Positions 19,190 through 28,993 of a DNA stretch of 64,000 nucleotides are shown here, one piece after another (position 1 is the stretch's first letter; every line of letters starts with the position of its first letter). Both the position numbers and the translations under genes were made by a program. The stretch is from Methylobrevis albus (GTDB lineage Bacteria; Pseudomonadota; Alphaproteobacteria; Rhizobiales; Pleomorphomonadaceae): contig NZ_JADZLT010000049.1 of assembly GCF_015904235.1 (NCBI RefSeq), forward strand, positions 186,001-250,000, written 5' to 3'. The notes under the pieces are model-generated. The model did not search any database, was not told the origin of the DNA, and worked only from the letters and a program-made list of their open reading frames with translations.

Positions 19190-19309
19190 CGCCCTTCGCC
19201 TTGCCTCCCTGTTCAAAGGATGGTGAGGTGCACCATATAACGTGTGTTACGCTCGTCGAGGGCGTGACCCCGCTCGTTCCTGCCCCTTCGGATTCCCGGT
19301 ACATCATCC

Positions 19310-19993
19310 ATGACAGCGCGCAAGATCCTGATCGTCGACGACGACTCCGACCTGCGCGAGGCGCTCGTCGAGCAGCTGTCGCTCTACGAGGAGTTCGAGC
19401 CGGTCGAAGCCGAAAACGCCGCCAAGGCGATCCAGACCGCCCGCGGCGGCCACATCGACCTCGTGCTGATGGACGTCGGCCTGCCCGACATGGACGGGCG
19501 CGAGGCGGTCAAGCTGCTGCGCAAGGGTGGCTTCGCCAGCCCGGTCATCATGCTCACCGGCCATGATTCGGATTCCGACACGATCCTCGGCCTCGAGGCC
19601 GGCGCCAACGACTATGTGGCGAAGCCCTTCAAGTTCGCCGTGCTGCTCGCCCGGCTTCGGGCGCAGCTCCGCCAGCACGAGCAGTCGGAAGAGGCCGTGT
19701 TCACCATCGGCCCCTACACGTTCCGGCCGAGCGCCAAGCTGCTGCTCGACGCCAAGGGCTCGAAGGTCCGCCTCACCGAGAAGGAGACCTCGATCCTGAA
19801 ATACCTCTTCCGCGCCGGCGAAAAGGTCGTGACGCGCGAGGTGCTGCTGCACGAGGTGTGGGGCTACAACGCCGGCATCACCACCCACACACTGGAAACC
19901 CACATCTATCGGCTGCGGCAGAAGATCGAGCGCGACCCCTCCAACGCGCAGCTTCTCGTCACCGAAGGCGGTGGCTACAAGCTGGTTCCCTAG
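19310..19993 (+). CDS. cenR: OmpR-family response regulator, CenR-like
   Basis: A 227-residue regulator. The receiver domain (1-120) has DDD at 10-12, phospho-acceptor Asp55 and a conserved Lys in AKPF. A winged-helix DNA-binding domain (about 130-225, LTEKETSILKYLFR, THTLETHIYRLRQKIE) follows. The sequence and its neighbours, a cNMP-binding-fold protein and exonuclease III, resemble the CenR (cell envelope regulator) locus of Rhizobiales, essential in Caulobacter. No histidine kinase is encoded nearby. The 120-bp upstream interval contains TAAC-GTGT-GTTA (19238-19249), a possible operator. Confidence 0.85.
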   Translation: MTARKILIVDDDSDLREALVEQLSLYEEFEPVEAENAAKAIQTARGGHIDLVLMDVGLPDMDGREAVKLLRKGGFASPVIMLTGHDSDSDTILGLEAGANDYVAKPFKFAVLLARLRAQLRQHEQSEEAVFTIGPYTFRPSAKLLLDAKGSKVRLTEKETSILKYLFRAGEKVVTREVLLHEVWGYNAGITTHTLETHIYRLRQKIERDPSNAQLLVTEGGGYKLVP

Positions 19994-20082
19994 CCTGGAG
20001 CGGGGAACGCGATGGCGCCCGTCCCCAGCGCCGCGCGGCCGCGCCCTTGTTCGGCGACCGTTTATTTGGCAGTCCTGTGACA

Positions 20083-20121
20083 AAGCCGGCCCGTGCATGG
20101 CGCGCGGGCCGGCTTCGTTTT
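20083..20121 (+). terminator. Intrinsic terminator after the CenR-like gene
   Basis: An 11-bp stem AAGCCGGCCCG/CGGGCCGGCTT (20083-20093 with 20105-20115) is followed by CGTTTT. It lies 90 bp after the stop codon. Confidence 0.8.
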
Positions 20122-20194
20122 AGGGTGGCCAGGTCGGCTCGGCCCGTGTTCGGCGCGGCGTGCCGGGGGTCGACGGCAGGACAAAAAGTACAGC

Positions 20195-20662
20195 ATGAGC
20201 CTCGAATCGGACGTGAAGCTGCTGGCGGAGGTGCCCTTGCTCGCCGAATTCGGCGAGGACCGCCTGCGGTTGATCGCGTTTTCCGCCGATAACCGGCGGC
20301 TCGACGACGGGGCGCGGCTGTTTTCGCGCGGCGAGCGGGCGGAGGCGGCCTATGTGGTGGCGTCGGGGGCGGTCGCGCTGACCGTCACCGAGTTCGACGG
20401 CAGCGAGCGCCTCGTCGCGCGCTGCGGGCGCGGCACGCTGATCGACGAGCGGGCGCTGGTGGTGGATGCCGAGCGGGTGGCCGACGCCCATGCGGTCGGC
20501 GACACCGAGATCATCCAGATCCGCCGCACGCTGTTCCGCCGCATCCTCGAGGAGTACCCCGACGTCGCCGAGCGGCTGATCGTCCACTTCTCGGCAAGGT
20601 TGCAGGGGCTCTCCGACGCGCTGGCGAGCGTCGGCGACCGGCTCGACGCGATCGACGACTGA
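20195..20662 (+). CDS. Cyclic nucleotide-binding-fold (Crp/Fnr-type sensor) protein
   Basis: A 155-residue protein that is almost entirely a cNMP-binding beta-barrel: VPLLAEFGEDRLRLIAFSA, then LFSRGERAEAAYVVASGAV, then the helix EEYPDVAERLIVHFSARL. There is no DNA-binding domain. The usual cAMP phosphate-binding cassette RXS is not evident, so the ligand is unknown. The ATG at 20195 is preferred because the upstream open frame covers the terminator. It is found next to cenR in related genomes, from memory of Rhizobiales gene order. Confidence 0.82.
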   Translation: MSLESDVKLLAEVPLLAEFGEDRLRLIAFSADNRRLDDGARLFSRGERAEAAYVVASGAVALTVTEFDGSERLVARCGRGTLIDERALVVDAERVADAHAVGDTEIIQIRRTLFRRILEEYPDVAERLIVHFSARLQGLSDALASVGDRLDAIDD

Positions 20663-20693
20663 CCGGCACGGGTGGTCCCGTCGGTGGGCCGGC

Positions 20694-21506
20694 TCAGACC
20701 TGAAAGCGGGCGATCACCGGCACGTGGTCGGAGGGGCGCGACCAGTCGCGCGCGTCCTTCAGCACGCTGAAGTCCACGGCGCGGGCGGCCAGGGTCGGAT
20801 GCGCCCAGACGTGGTCGAGGCGGCGACCGCGGTTGGCGGCGCGCCAGTCCTTCGCACGGTAGCTCCACCAGGTGAACAGCATCTCCTCGATCGGCACGAA
20901 GCGGCGGGCGACGTCGACCCAGCCGCCGGCAAGCCGCAGCGCCTCGAGCGCGTCGCACTCGACCGGCGTGTGACTGACCACCTTGAGCAGCGCCTTGTGC
21001 GACCAGACGTCGGTCTCGTATGGCGCGACGTTGAGGTCGCCGACGACGATGTCGGGCACCCCGGCGGAGGCCGTCGGCAGCCACGCGGTCATCTCATCGA
21101 GAAACGACAGCTTGTGGGCGAACTTCGGGTTGATCTCCGGGTCGGGCTCGTCGCCACCGGCCGGGACATAGAAATTGTGGATGCGCACCGGGCCGGAGGC
21201 CGTGCCGACGGTGACGGCGATGTGGCGTGGGTCGCCCTTGCCGCAGAAATCGTGCCGCTCGACCTCGAGCAACGGCAACCGCGACAGCACGCCGACGCCG
21301 TGATAGCCGCCCTTGCCGCCGTTGACCGCGATATGGGCATAGCCGCGCTTGCGGAAATCCGACGAGGGAAAGTGCCCGTCCTGGCACTTGGTTTCCTGCA
21401 GGCAGATGATGTCGGGGTCGTAGCGGTCGACGAGCTGCTCGACGAGCCCGCGGCGGAGCCGCACCGAGTTGATGTTCCAGGTGGCGATCGACAGCGGAGA
21501 CGGCAT
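20694..21506 (-). CDS. xthA: Exodeoxyribonuclease III
   Basis: A 270-residue Mg-dependent AP endonuclease/3'-5' exonuclease for base-excision repair. Catalytic-site motifs are ATWNINSVR near the start, LQETKCQD (metal-binding Glu), GDLNVAP, RLDHVW and the terminal SDHVP. The length is normal. The ATG at 21506 gives MPSPLSIATWN. The 105-nt longer open frame is not supported. A possible small RNA with its own terminator lies upstream on the same strand. Confidence 0.95.
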   Translation of the reverse strand: MPSPLSIATWNINSVRLRRGLVEQLVDRYDPDIICLQETKCQDGHFPSSDFRKRGYAHIAVNGGKGGYHGVGVLSRLPLLEVERHDFCGKGDPRHIAVTVGTASGPVRIHNFYVPAGGDEPDPEINPKFAHKLSFLDEMTAWLPTASAGVPDIVVGDLNVAPYETDVWSHKALLKVVSHTPVECDALEALRLAGGWVDVARRFVPIEEMLFTWWSYRAKDWRAANRGRRLDHVWAHPTLAARAVDFSVLKDARDWSRPSDHVPVIARFQV

Positions 21507-21644
21507 CTTGCGGGCAGAGTCCTTAGGAGCGCGGCGGGTCTTGTGTCTGTAGACCGGCGGCGCCTGCAAGGAAACGGCGGAGAGCGGTTTTGCGGATCGT
21601 CTGGAGACCACGGGTCGCGATGACCCCCGTGCGACGACCCCCTT

Positions 21645-21685
21645 GAAAAGAAAGAGCGCCCAGCCTCGGGGAAGACTGGGCGCTC
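21645..21685 (-). terminator. Strong intrinsic terminator on the minus strand
   Basis: A perfect 10-bp stem GAGCGCCCAG/CTGGGCGCTC (21654-21663 with 21676-21685) around a 12-nt loop is followed on the minus strand by TTTCTTTTC. No annotated gene ends here, and the next minus-strand gene (xthA) begins 140 bp downstream. Confidence 0.75.
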
Positions 21686-21781
21686 GCGCTTTTCAGCGCT
21701 ACGCCGGGAGGGACTCCGACGTGGGCGGCGCGCATTCGGCTGGACGGGGGGGCACTGCCGATAAATCCTGCGACGCCGCTG
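21645..21781 (-). ncRNA. Candidate small RNA upstream of xthA
   Basis: On the minus strand a possible promoter (TTGTCC 21811-21816, 17 bp, AAATCA 21788-21793) would start a transcript near 21781. That transcript would end at a strong terminator (21645-21685). It would be about 137 nt long and contain C-rich single-stranded tracts (CCCCCCC, CCCTCCC, terminator loop TTCCCC), reminiscent of anti-Shine-Dalgarno sRNAs of Rhizobiales. A 29-codon ORF (21699-21788) overlaps it but has no ribosome-binding site. Alternatively it is an attenuated xthA leader. Confidence 0.4.
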
Positions 21782-22098
21782 TTCCCATGATTTGGGGTGC
21801 CGGGCGGCGGGGACAAGCCGGTCCGGGACTGACATTTTTGTGAGGGTTGCGTGAGTTTTTGGCCGCGTTCTCCGGGGCCGGGGAGACCCTCCTAAGGCGG
21901 GGCCCGCCGGGCGTGAAACCGGACCACGCCTGCTGCGAAACGCGACATGCCCAGACGAAAGGCTTTTCCGGCGCCGGGCTTTAGCGTCTAATGGCGCCGA
22001 CGGCGGGGGCTTGCCGTCCGGGTCGTCCCTCCGGCGACGTCTCCAGCCCTCCCCGGCCGCCTTTTTCCTGCCCGACAGTGCGAGAGGTTCCCGCGCGC

Positions 22099-25000
22099 AT
22101 GGCGATCCTGACCAGCCTGCATCACAAGACCAGCTATACGTACGATCGGCCGGTGGCGCTGTCGCCGCAGGTCGTGCGTCTCAGGCCCGCCCCGCACAGC
22201 CGCACCAAGGTGCCGAGCTATTCGCTGAAGGTGACGCCGGCGAATCACTTCGTGAACTGGCAGCAGGACCCGCACGGCAACTGGCTCGCCCGCTTCGTCT
22301 TTCCCGAGCGCACCACCGAGTTCAGCGTCACGGTCGATCTCCTCGCCGAAATGGCGGTGGTGAACCCGTTCGACTTCTTCATCGAGGACTACGCCGAGCG
22401 CTTCCCGTTCGCCTATACGCCCGAACTCGGCATCGAGCTCGCGCCCTACCTCGTCCGCGAGGCCGAGGGCGAGCTGTTCAAGGAGTACCTCGCGGGCGTC
22501 AGCCGCGAGTCGCTGCCGACGATCGATTTCCTCGTTGCGCTGAACCAGCGGCTGCAGAACGACATCACCTACGAGATCCGCATGGAGCCGGGCGTGCAGA
22601 CGCCCGACGTGACGCTGACGCGCGCCGCCGGCTCCTGCCGCGACTCGGCCTGGCTGCTGGTGCAGATGATGCGCCATCTGGGACTCGCGGCGCGGTTCGT
22701 CTCGGGTTACCTTATTCAGCTCACCCCCGACGTGAAGGCGCTCGACGGCCCGGTCGGCACCGCCGTCGACTTCACCGACCTGCACGCCTGGACCGAGGTG
22801 TTCATCCCCGGCGCCGGCTGGGTCGGCATGGACCCGACGTCCGGCCTGTTCTGCGGCGAGGGGCACATTCCGCTGTGCGCGACGCCGCACTACCGCTCGG
22901 CCGCGCCGATCACCGGCTTTGCCGAGCCCGCCGAGGTCGAATTCGACTTCGCGATGACCGTCGACCGCATCGCCGAGAAGCCGCGGGTGACGCTGCCGTT
23001 CTCCGACGACGCCTGGCAGGGGCTGCTCGAGCTCGGCGACAAGGTCGACGCCGACCTCGTCGCCCGCGACGTCCGCCTCACCATGGGCGGCGAGCCGACC
23101 TTCGTCTCGATCGACGACTACCAGTCGGCGGAATGGAACTCCGAGGCCGTTGGTCCCTCGAAGCGCGCCCGCGCCGACGAGCTGATCCGCCGCCTCGCGG
23201 AGCGCTTTGCGCCCGGCGGCTTCCTGCACTACGGCCAGGGCAAGTGGTATCCGGGCGAAAGCCTGCCGCGCTGGACCTTCTCGCTCTACTGGCGCACCGA
23301 CGGCAAGCCGATCTGGCGCGATCTCTCGATGGTCGCGCGCGAGACCGGCGTCGCGCCGCCGACCGCCGCCGACGCCGGCGCGCTGATCGAGGGCATCGCG
23401 GGGCGCCTCGGCATCCCGTCCGACTTCCCGATTCCCGCCTACGAAGACCCGGCGCAGTGGCTGCTGAAAGAGCAGGAGCTGCCCGAGAACGTCAGCACCG
23501 ACGATTCGAAGCTCGAAAACCCCGAGGATCGCGCCCGCATCGCTCGGGTGTTCGAGCGCGGGCTCGGCAAGCCGACCGGCTACGTGCTGCCGGTGCAGCG
23601 CTGGCAGTCGAAGGCGGGCTGGGGCTGGATCAGCGAGAAGTGGCAGCTCCGGCGCGGCCGCATCTTCCTCGTGCCGGGCGATTCGCCGGCCGGCTACCGC
23701 CTGCCGCTCGCCTCGCTGCCGTGGGTGCCGCCGGCGGCCTATCCCTACATCGTCGACCCGGATCCGTTCGCGCCGCGCGCGCCGCTGCCCGATCCGAACG
23801 ACCTGCACCAGACCTTCCAGCGCAGCACCGGCCCGGTGCAGGCCGACGATCCGCGCGTTTCGCAGTGGATCAGCGGCGGCACCACGGTGCGCACCGCGCT
23901 GGTGGTCGAGCCGCGCGACGGCCGGCTCTGCGTGTTCATGCCGCCGACCAGCCGCGCCGACGACTACCTCGAACTGCTCGCCGCGATCGAGGTGACCGCC
24001 GAGGAGCTCGGCCTGCCGGTGCACATCGAGGGCTACACCCCGCCGTGGGATCCGCGCATCCAGGTGATCCGCGTCGCGCCCGATCCGGGCGTCATCGAGG
24101 TCAACGTGCATCCGGCGGCGAACTGGCGCCAGTGCGTCGACATCACCACCGCGGTCTATGAAGAGGCGCGGCTGAGCCGGCTCGGCACCGACAAGTACAT
24201 GGTGGACGGCCGCCACACCGGCACCGGCGGCGGCAACCATGTCGTGATCGGCGGCGGTACGCCGGAGGACAGCCCGTTCCTGCGCCGGCCGGACCTTTTG
24301 AAGAGCCTCGTCACCTACTGGCAGCGGCATCCCTCGCTCAGCTACCTGTTCTCGGGCATGTTCATCGGCCCGACCAGCCAGGCGCCGCGCATCGACGAGG
24401 CGCGGCACGATTCGATCTACGAGCTCGAGATCGCGATGGCCAACGTGCCGAAGCCCGGCGAGGGCTTCGCGCCGCCGCCGTGGCTGGTCGACCGGCTGTT
24501 CCGCAACCTGCTCGTCGACGTCACCGGCAACACCCACCGCTCCGAGATCTGCATCGACAAGCTGTTCTCGCCGGACGGCCCGACCGGCCGGCTCGGCCTC
24601 GTCGAGTTCCGCTCGTTCGAGATGCCGCCGGACGCGCGGATGAGTCTCGCACAGCAGCTCCTGGTGCGAGCGCTGGTCGCCTGGTTCTGGGCCGAACCGC
24701 AGGACGGGCCGCTGACGCGCTGGGGCACCGACCTGCACGACCGCTTCATGCTGCCGCATCACTGCTGGGCCGACTTCCTCGACGTGCTCGGCGATCTCGA
24801 GCGGTCGGGCGGCTACAAGGTCGATCCGGTCTGGTTCGAGGCGCAGAAGGAGTTCCGCTTCCCGTTCTACGGCGCGGTCGACCGCTTCGGCGTGCACATG
24901 GAGCTGCGCCAGGCGCTGGAGCCGTGGCATGTGATGGGCGAGCAGGGCGCGATCGGCGGCACGGTGCGCTACGTCGATTCCTCGGTCGAGCGACTGCAGC

Positions 25001-25410
25001 TGCGCGTCGAGGGCTTCAATCCCGCCCGCCACGTCGTCGCCTGCAACGGCCGCCGCGTGCCGCTGGCGCCGACCGGCAAGACCGGCGAGTTCGTCGCCGG
25101 CGTGCGCTTCAAGGCGTGGCAGCCGGCGTCGGGCATGCACCCGACGCTGCCGCCGCACGCGCCGCTGACCTTCGACCTCGTCGACAGCTGGTCCAGCCGC
25201 TCGCTCGGCGGCTTCGTCTACCATGTCGCCCATCCGGGCGGGCGCAACTACGACGTCTTCCCGGTCAACGCCTACGAGGCGGAGGCACGGCGCCTCGCCC
25301 GCTTCCAGGACATCGGCCATTCGCCGGGGCCGATGCAGATCCCGCCGCTCGAGCGCAACGGCGCTTTCCCCGCGACGCTCGACCTGCGTCGCCCGGGATG
25401 GATGTCGTGA
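22099..25410 (+). CDS. Transglutaminase-like protein fused to DUF2126
   Basis: A 1,103-residue protein. An N-terminal beta-rich domain (about 1-90, typical Bact_transglu_N) precedes a transglutaminase core with Cys180 in GSCRDSAW, His229 in DLHAWTEV and Asp244 in GMDPTSG. The rest (about 300-1090) is DUF2126, starting near [17 protein letters not shown]. The triad suggests a peptidase or amide-forming thiol enzyme. It is followed 41 bp later by an ATP-grasp/alpha-E fusion and then another transglutaminase, a widespread but biochemically unresolved gene set predicted to make or cut unusual peptides. The ATG at 22099 matches family starts. No signal peptide is seen. Confidence 0.93.
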   Translation: MAILTSLHHKTSYTYDRPVALSPQVVRLRPAPHSRTKVPSYSLKVTPANHFVNWQQDPHGNWLARFVFPERTTEFSVTVDLLAEMAVVNPFDFFIEDYAERFPFAYTPELGIELAPYLVREAEGELFKEYLAGVSRESLPTIDFLVALNQRLQNDITYEIRMEPGVQTPDVTLTRAAGSCRDSAWLLVQMMRHLGLAARFVSGYLIQLTPDVKALDGPVGTAVDFTDLHAWTEVFIPGAGWVGMDPTSGLFCGEGHIPLCATPHYRSAAPITGFAEPAEVEFDFAMTVDRIAEKPRVTLPFSDDAWQGLLELGDKVDADLVARDVRLTMGGEPTFVSIDDYQSAEWNSEAVGPSKRARADELIRRLAERFAPGGFLHYGQGKWYPGESLPRWTFSLYWRTDGKPIWRDLSMVARETGVAPPTAADAGALIEGIAGRLGIPSDFPIPAYEDPAQWLLKEQELPENVSTDDSKLENPEDRARIARVFERGLGKPTGYVLPVQRWQSKAGWGWISEKWQLRRGRIFLVPGDSPAGYRLPLASLPWVPPAAYPYIVDPDPFAPRAPLPDPNDLHQTFQRSTGPVQADDPRVSQWISGGTTVRTALVVEPRDGRLCVFMPPTSRADDYLELLAAIEVTAEELGLPVHIEGYTPPWDPRIQVIRVAPDPGVIEVNVHPAANWRQCVDITTAVYEEARLSRLGTDKYMVDGRHTGTGGGNHVVIGGGTPEDSPFLRRPDLLKSLVTYWQRHPSLSYLFSGMFIGPTSQAPRIDEARHDSIYELEIAMANVPKPGEGFAPPPWLVDRLFRNLLVDVTGNTHRSEICIDKLFSPDGPTGRLGLVEFRSFEMPPDARMSLAQQLLVRALVAWFWAEPQDGPLTRWGTDLHDRFMLPHHCWADFLDVLGDLERSGGYKVDPVWFEAQKEFRFPFYGAVDRFGVHMELRQALEPWHVMGEQGAIGGTVRYVDSSVERLQLRVEGFNPARHVVACNGRRVPLAPTGKTGEFVAGVRFKAWQPASGMHPTLPPHAPLTFDLVDSWSSRSLGGFVYHVAHPGGRNYDVFPVNAYEAEARRLARFQDIGHSPGPMQIPPLERNGAFPATLDLRRPGWMS

Positions 25411-25451
25411 TGGATGTCATGAACCCCGCCGGACGGGAGGGCTGATCCGCC

Positions 25452-27980
25452 ATGTCACCGGCCGAACCGGAACGGGCGCGATCGGCGCTGACCGAGCGGC
25501 GGCTCGCGGCCCTCACCCAGGGCTACCAGCCGCTGCCCGGCGTCTACGACGAGATGATGGACGCCGACGGCCGGGTGCGGGGGCACTGGTCGAAGCTGCT
25601 GACCTGGTTCGCGACGCTCGGGCCCGACGTGCTGGCGCACGGCTTCCAGGCCGCCGACCGGCACCTGCGCGATTCCGGCGTGTTCTACCGGGTCTATGAC
25701 GACCCGGCCGGCGGCGAGCGCTCGTGGCCGCTGGCGCACGTACCGCTCGTGATCGATCCCGAGGAGTGGAAGGCGCTGGAGAAAGGCGTCATCCAGCGCG
25801 CCCGCCTCGCCGAGGCGGTGCTCGCCGACGCCTATGGCCCGGGCGACCTCGTCTCGCAAAAGGTGCTGCCAGCCGCGGTGATCGCCGGCAGCCCGGAGTA
25901 TCTCAGGCCGCTGGTCGGCGTCGCCCCGCCCGGCGGGCGGCACCTGCGCAGCTATGCGATCGACGTCGGCCGCGGGCCGAACGGCAAGTGGTGGGTGCTC
26001 TCCGACCGCACCCAGGCGCCGTCGGGCGCCGGCTACGCGCTGGAGAACCGCATCGCGCTGTCGCGGGCGCTGCCCAACGTCTACCGCGCCATGAACGTCG
26101 AGCGGCTCGCCTCGTTCTTCCAGGCCTTCCGCAACGAACTCGCCAACCTCAACTCCCGCGCCGAGGCGCGGGTGTCGCTGCTCAGCCCCGGCCCGCTCAA
26201 CGAGACTTATTTCGAGCACGCCTACCTCGCGCGCTACCTCGGCTTCCTGCTCGTCGAGGGCGAGGACCTGACGGTGCGCGACGGCGCGGTCTACGTGCGC
26301 ACGGTGTCGGGCCTGCGCCGGGTCGACGTGTTGTGGCGGCGGCTCGATTCCGATTTCGCCGATCCGCTGGAGCTGCGCGGCGCCTCGCGGCTCGGCGTGC
26401 CCGGCCTCGTGCAGGCGGTGCGCGAGGGCAATGTCGTCGTCGCCAACGGCCTCGGCTCGGGCGTCGTCGAATCGCGGGCGCTGATGGGCTTCATGCCGGC
26501 GCTCGCCCGCCACATCCTCGGCACCGACCTCCTGTTGCCGAACATCGCCACCTGGTGGTGCGGCCAGGCGCGCGAGCAGCGGATCGTGCTCGACAACCTC
26601 GAGAAGCTGGTGTTCGCCCCCGCCTTCGAGGCGCGGATGCCCGGCATGCCGGACCGCAGCGTCGTGCTCGGCAGCTCGCTGACCCCGGACGAGCGCACGG
26701 CGCTCGCCGAGCGGATCCGTCGGCGCGGCGTCGACATCGTCGGCCAGGAGGCGGTCAAACTCTCGACCATGCCGGTCTGGATCAACGGCCGGCTGCAGCC
26801 GCGCCCGTTCATCCTGCGCCTGTTCGTGGTCGCGACCGGCGAGGACGACTGGACCGTGATGCCGGGCGGCTTCTGCCGCGTCTCCGACGATCTCGACGCC
26901 CGCGCCGTCTCGCTGCAGAGCCGGGCGAAGGCGGCCGATGTCTGGGTGCTCGGTAGCGGACCGGTGGCGGAAACCTCGCTGCTGCCGAAGAGCGACACGG
27001 TCAAGATCCGCCGCACCATCGGCACGCTGCCGAGCCGCGCCGCGGACAACCTGTTCTGGCTCGGGCGCTATCTCGAGCGCAGCGAGACCGCGCTCCGGGT
27101 GGTGCGGTCGCTGCTGTCGCGCGCCGTCGAGCAGAGCGGCGACGGCGCGGTCGCCCAGGGCCTCGTGCAGATGCTGGCCCAGGCCGGGGCGCTGACGGTG
27201 AGCGAGCGCAAGGGCTCCAACGTCCGACTCGCGATCCAGGCGATCTCCGACCAGAAGGCGTATGGCGCGCTGCCGCGGCTGACCCGCTCGGCGCGCTATG
27301 CGGCGGCGGTGATCCGCGACCGCCTCGCCCCCGACGCCTTCCAGTGCGTCACCGACCTCGCGCAGCAGTTCGAGACCATCGAGGGCCGCCGGCTGACCGC
27401 CAGCGACGCCTTCGACGAGGTGCGCCGCGCGCTGCGGCTGATCAACGCCTTCTCCGGGCTCGCGGCGGAGAACATGAACCGGCTGATCGGCTGGCGCTTC
27501 CTCGAGCTCGGCCGCCGCATCGAGCGCGCCGCGGCGACGCTGCGCTTCGTGCAGCGTTTCGCGGTCGAGCCGCTCAGCCAGAGCGCGCTCGACGTGATGC
27601 TCGAGCTCGGCGACAGCCAGATCACCTACCGCTCGCGCTATGTGATGACGACCTCGCGCACGCCGGTGATCGACCTGCTCACCTTCGACGACAGCAACCC
27701 GCGCTCGGTGGCGTTCCAGGTCGCGCGGCTCGTCGCCGATCTCGAGACGCTGCCGGCGGCGCATGTCGACGGACGGCCGTCGGAGCCGGTGCGCGCAGCG
27801 CGGCGCATCCTCGCCGACCTGCTCACCACCCGCGCCGAGGACGTCGAGCTCGACATGCTCGCGGACGTCGAGGCGCAGCTCTACGATCTCTCCGACGCCG
27901 TGATGGTGCGCTTCTTCAGCCACCGCGCGGCCCCGCGGGCCGAGCCGAGCTTTGCGGCGCAGACGGACGACATCGCATGA
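25452..27980 (+). CDS. Circularly permuted ATP-grasp fused to alpha-E domain
   Basis: An 842-residue fusion. Residues about 40-510 match the circularly permuted ATP-grasp (DUF404/DUF407) family, with PNGKWWVLSDRTQAPSGAGYAL-type motifs and a late WINGRLQPRPFILR. From about 525 an alpha-helical alpha-E (DUF403) domain begins (SRAADNLFWLGRYLERSE). Many genomes encode these as two proteins. ATP-grasp enzymes form amide bonds through acyl phosphates, so a peptide ligase is inferred, with unknown substrate. Its stop overlaps the next start (ATGA), so coupling to the following transglutaminase is expected. Confidence 0.93.
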   Translation: MSPAEPERARSALTERRLAALTQGYQPLPGVYDEMMDADGRVRGHWSKLLTWFATLGPDVLAHGFQAADRHLRDSGVFYRVYDDPAGGERSWPLAHVPLVIDPEEWKALEKGVIQRARLAEAVLADAYGPGDLVSQKVLPAAVIAGSPEYLRPLVGVAPPGGRHLRSYAIDVGRGPNGKWWVLSDRTQAPSGAGYALENRIALSRALPNVYRAMNVERLASFFQAFRNELANLNSRAEARVSLLSPGPLNETYFEHAYLARYLGFLLVEGEDLTVRDGAVYVRTVSGLRRVDVLWRRLDSDFADPLELRGASRLGVPGLVQAVREGNVVVANGLGSGVVESRALMGFMPALARHILGTDLLLPNIATWWCGQAREQRIVLDNLEKLVFAPAFEARMPGMPDRSVVLGSSLTPDERTALAERIRRRGVDIVGQEAVKLSTMPVWINGRLQPRPFILRLFVVATGEDDWTVMPGGFCRVSDDLDARAVSLQSRAKAADVWVLGSGPVAETSLLPKSDTVKIRRTIGTLPSRAADNLFWLGRYLERSETALRVVRSLLSRAVEQSGDGAVAQGLVQMLAQAGALTVSERKGSNVRLAIQAISDQKAYGALPRLTRSARYAAAVIRDRLAPDAFQCVTDLAQQFETIEGRRLTASDAFDEVRRALRLINAFSGLAAENMNRLIGWRFLELGRRIERAAATLRFVQRFAVEPLSQSALDVMLELGDSQITYRSRYVMTTSRTPVIDLLTFDDSNPRSVAFQVARLVADLETLPAAHVDGRPSEPVRAARRILADLLTTRAEDVELDMLADVEAQLYDLSDAVMVRFFSHRAAPRAEPSFAAQTDDIA

Positions 27981-28984
27981 TCTACGACATCCGCCAGGTC
28001 AGCACCTACCGCTACGCCTCGCCGGTCCCGTTCTCGCGCCACATCATGCGCATGGTGCCGGTCGACCGGGCCAACCAGCGCGTCATCCTGTGCGACCTCG
28101 ACATCGAGCCGCCGCCCGGCGAATACGACGACACGCTGGATTTCTTCGGCAACCGCACCGCCTCGGTCGCGATCGCCGCGCCGCACGACAAGCTGCGCAT
28201 CGAGCTGCGCGCCCGGGTCGAGGTGAACGCGCCCGAGCCGTTCCTCGCCGGCCTGACGCCGGAGTGGACCGAGGTGCGCGATCTCGCCAGCGGCAGCGAC
28301 GACCTCGGACCGGATTCGCCGGTGCATTTCGTGTTCGCGAGCCCCGCCGCGCCGCTCGACGCGGCAACCACGGCCTATGCGGCGGAGAGCTTTCCGCCCG
28401 GCCGGCCGGTGCTCGAAGGGGCGATCGACCTGATGACGCGCATTCACCGCGACTTCAAGTATTCACCCGGCGCCACCGACGCGCAGACCCGGCCGGCCGA
28501 GGCCTTCGCCAAGAAGAAGGGCGTCTGCCAGGACTTTGCTCACGTGATGATCGCCGGCATGCGCGGCATCGGCCTCCCCGTCGCCTATGTCAGCGGGTTT
28601 CTGCGCACGATTCCGCCCGAGGGGCGGCCGCGGCTCGAGGGCGCGGATGCGACGCACGCCTGGGCGCAGGTCTGGTGCGGCGAGGAACTCGGCTGGATCG
28701 GCCTCGACCCCACCAACGACATCCCGGCCGGCGAGGATCACATCGTCGTGGCGGTCGGGCGCGACTACAGCGATGTCTCGCCGATCGACGGCGTGATCGT
28801 GGTGTCGGGCGGGCAGACGCTCGACGTCGGGGTCGATGTGATCCCGTTCTCACCCGACGCCAAGCCGGCGGCCCCGCGGGTTGCCGCGCCGGAGGCGGGG
28901 GCCGCGGAGCCGCGCGATCCCGACGCGCCGGTGGAGGAGCGGACGGCGGAAGTCGAGACGGTGACGAAGACCCCGGCGGCCTAG
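27977..28984 (+). CDS. Transglutaminase family protein, second of the cluster
   Basis: A 335-residue cytoplasmic-looking protein. An N-terminal transglutaminase-associated domain (MIYDIRQVSTYRYASPV) precedes a catalytic triad of Cys184 in GVCQDFAH, His227 in ATHAWAQV and Asp244 in GLDPTND. RDYSDVSPIDG is a strong family signature. The last 50 residues are Ala/Pro/Glu-rich and probably disordered. It overlaps the ATP-grasp/alpha-E gene by 4 bp. It is the third gene of the putative amidoligase/transglutaminase operon, which ends in a palindromic intergenic repeat. No proteasome-like Anbu gene follows. Confidence 0.93.
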   Translation: MIYDIRQVSTYRYASPVPFSRHIMRMVPVDRANQRVILCDLDIEPPPGEYDDTLDFFGNRTASVAIAAPHDKLRIELRARVEVNAPEPFLAGLTPEWTEVRDLASGSDDLGPDSPVHFVFASPAAPLDAATTAYAAESFPPGRPVLEGAIDLMTRIHRDFKYSPGATDAQTRPAEAFAKKKGVCQDFAHVMIAGMRGIGLPVAYVSGFLRTIPPEGRPRLEGADATHAWAQVWCGEELGWIGLDPTNDIPAGEDHIVVAVGRDYSDVSPIDGVIVVSGGQTLDVGVDVIPFSPDAKPAAPRVAAPEAGAAEPRDPDAPVEERTAEVETVTKTPAA

Positions 28985-28993
28985 TCGTTTTTG

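Larger units (their letters stand above)
21507..22098. other. 592-bp intergenic region xthA / transglutaminase
   Basis: Between divergent genes. It holds a strong minus-strand hairpin-terminator and candidate small RNA (separate entries), plus a G+C-rich remainder at 21850-22098 with no recognised element. Confidence 0.5.

Noticed and set aside
21699..21788. 29-codon ORF inside the candidate small RNA
   Set aside because: No ribosome-binding site before its ATG and no recognised homologue; kept only as a note under the ncRNA.
21988..25320. 1,110-codon open frame on the minus strand
   Set aside because: It is the antisense shadow of the transglutaminase-DUF2126 gene. Its composition is His/Arg/Ala-rich and it shows no family motifs.
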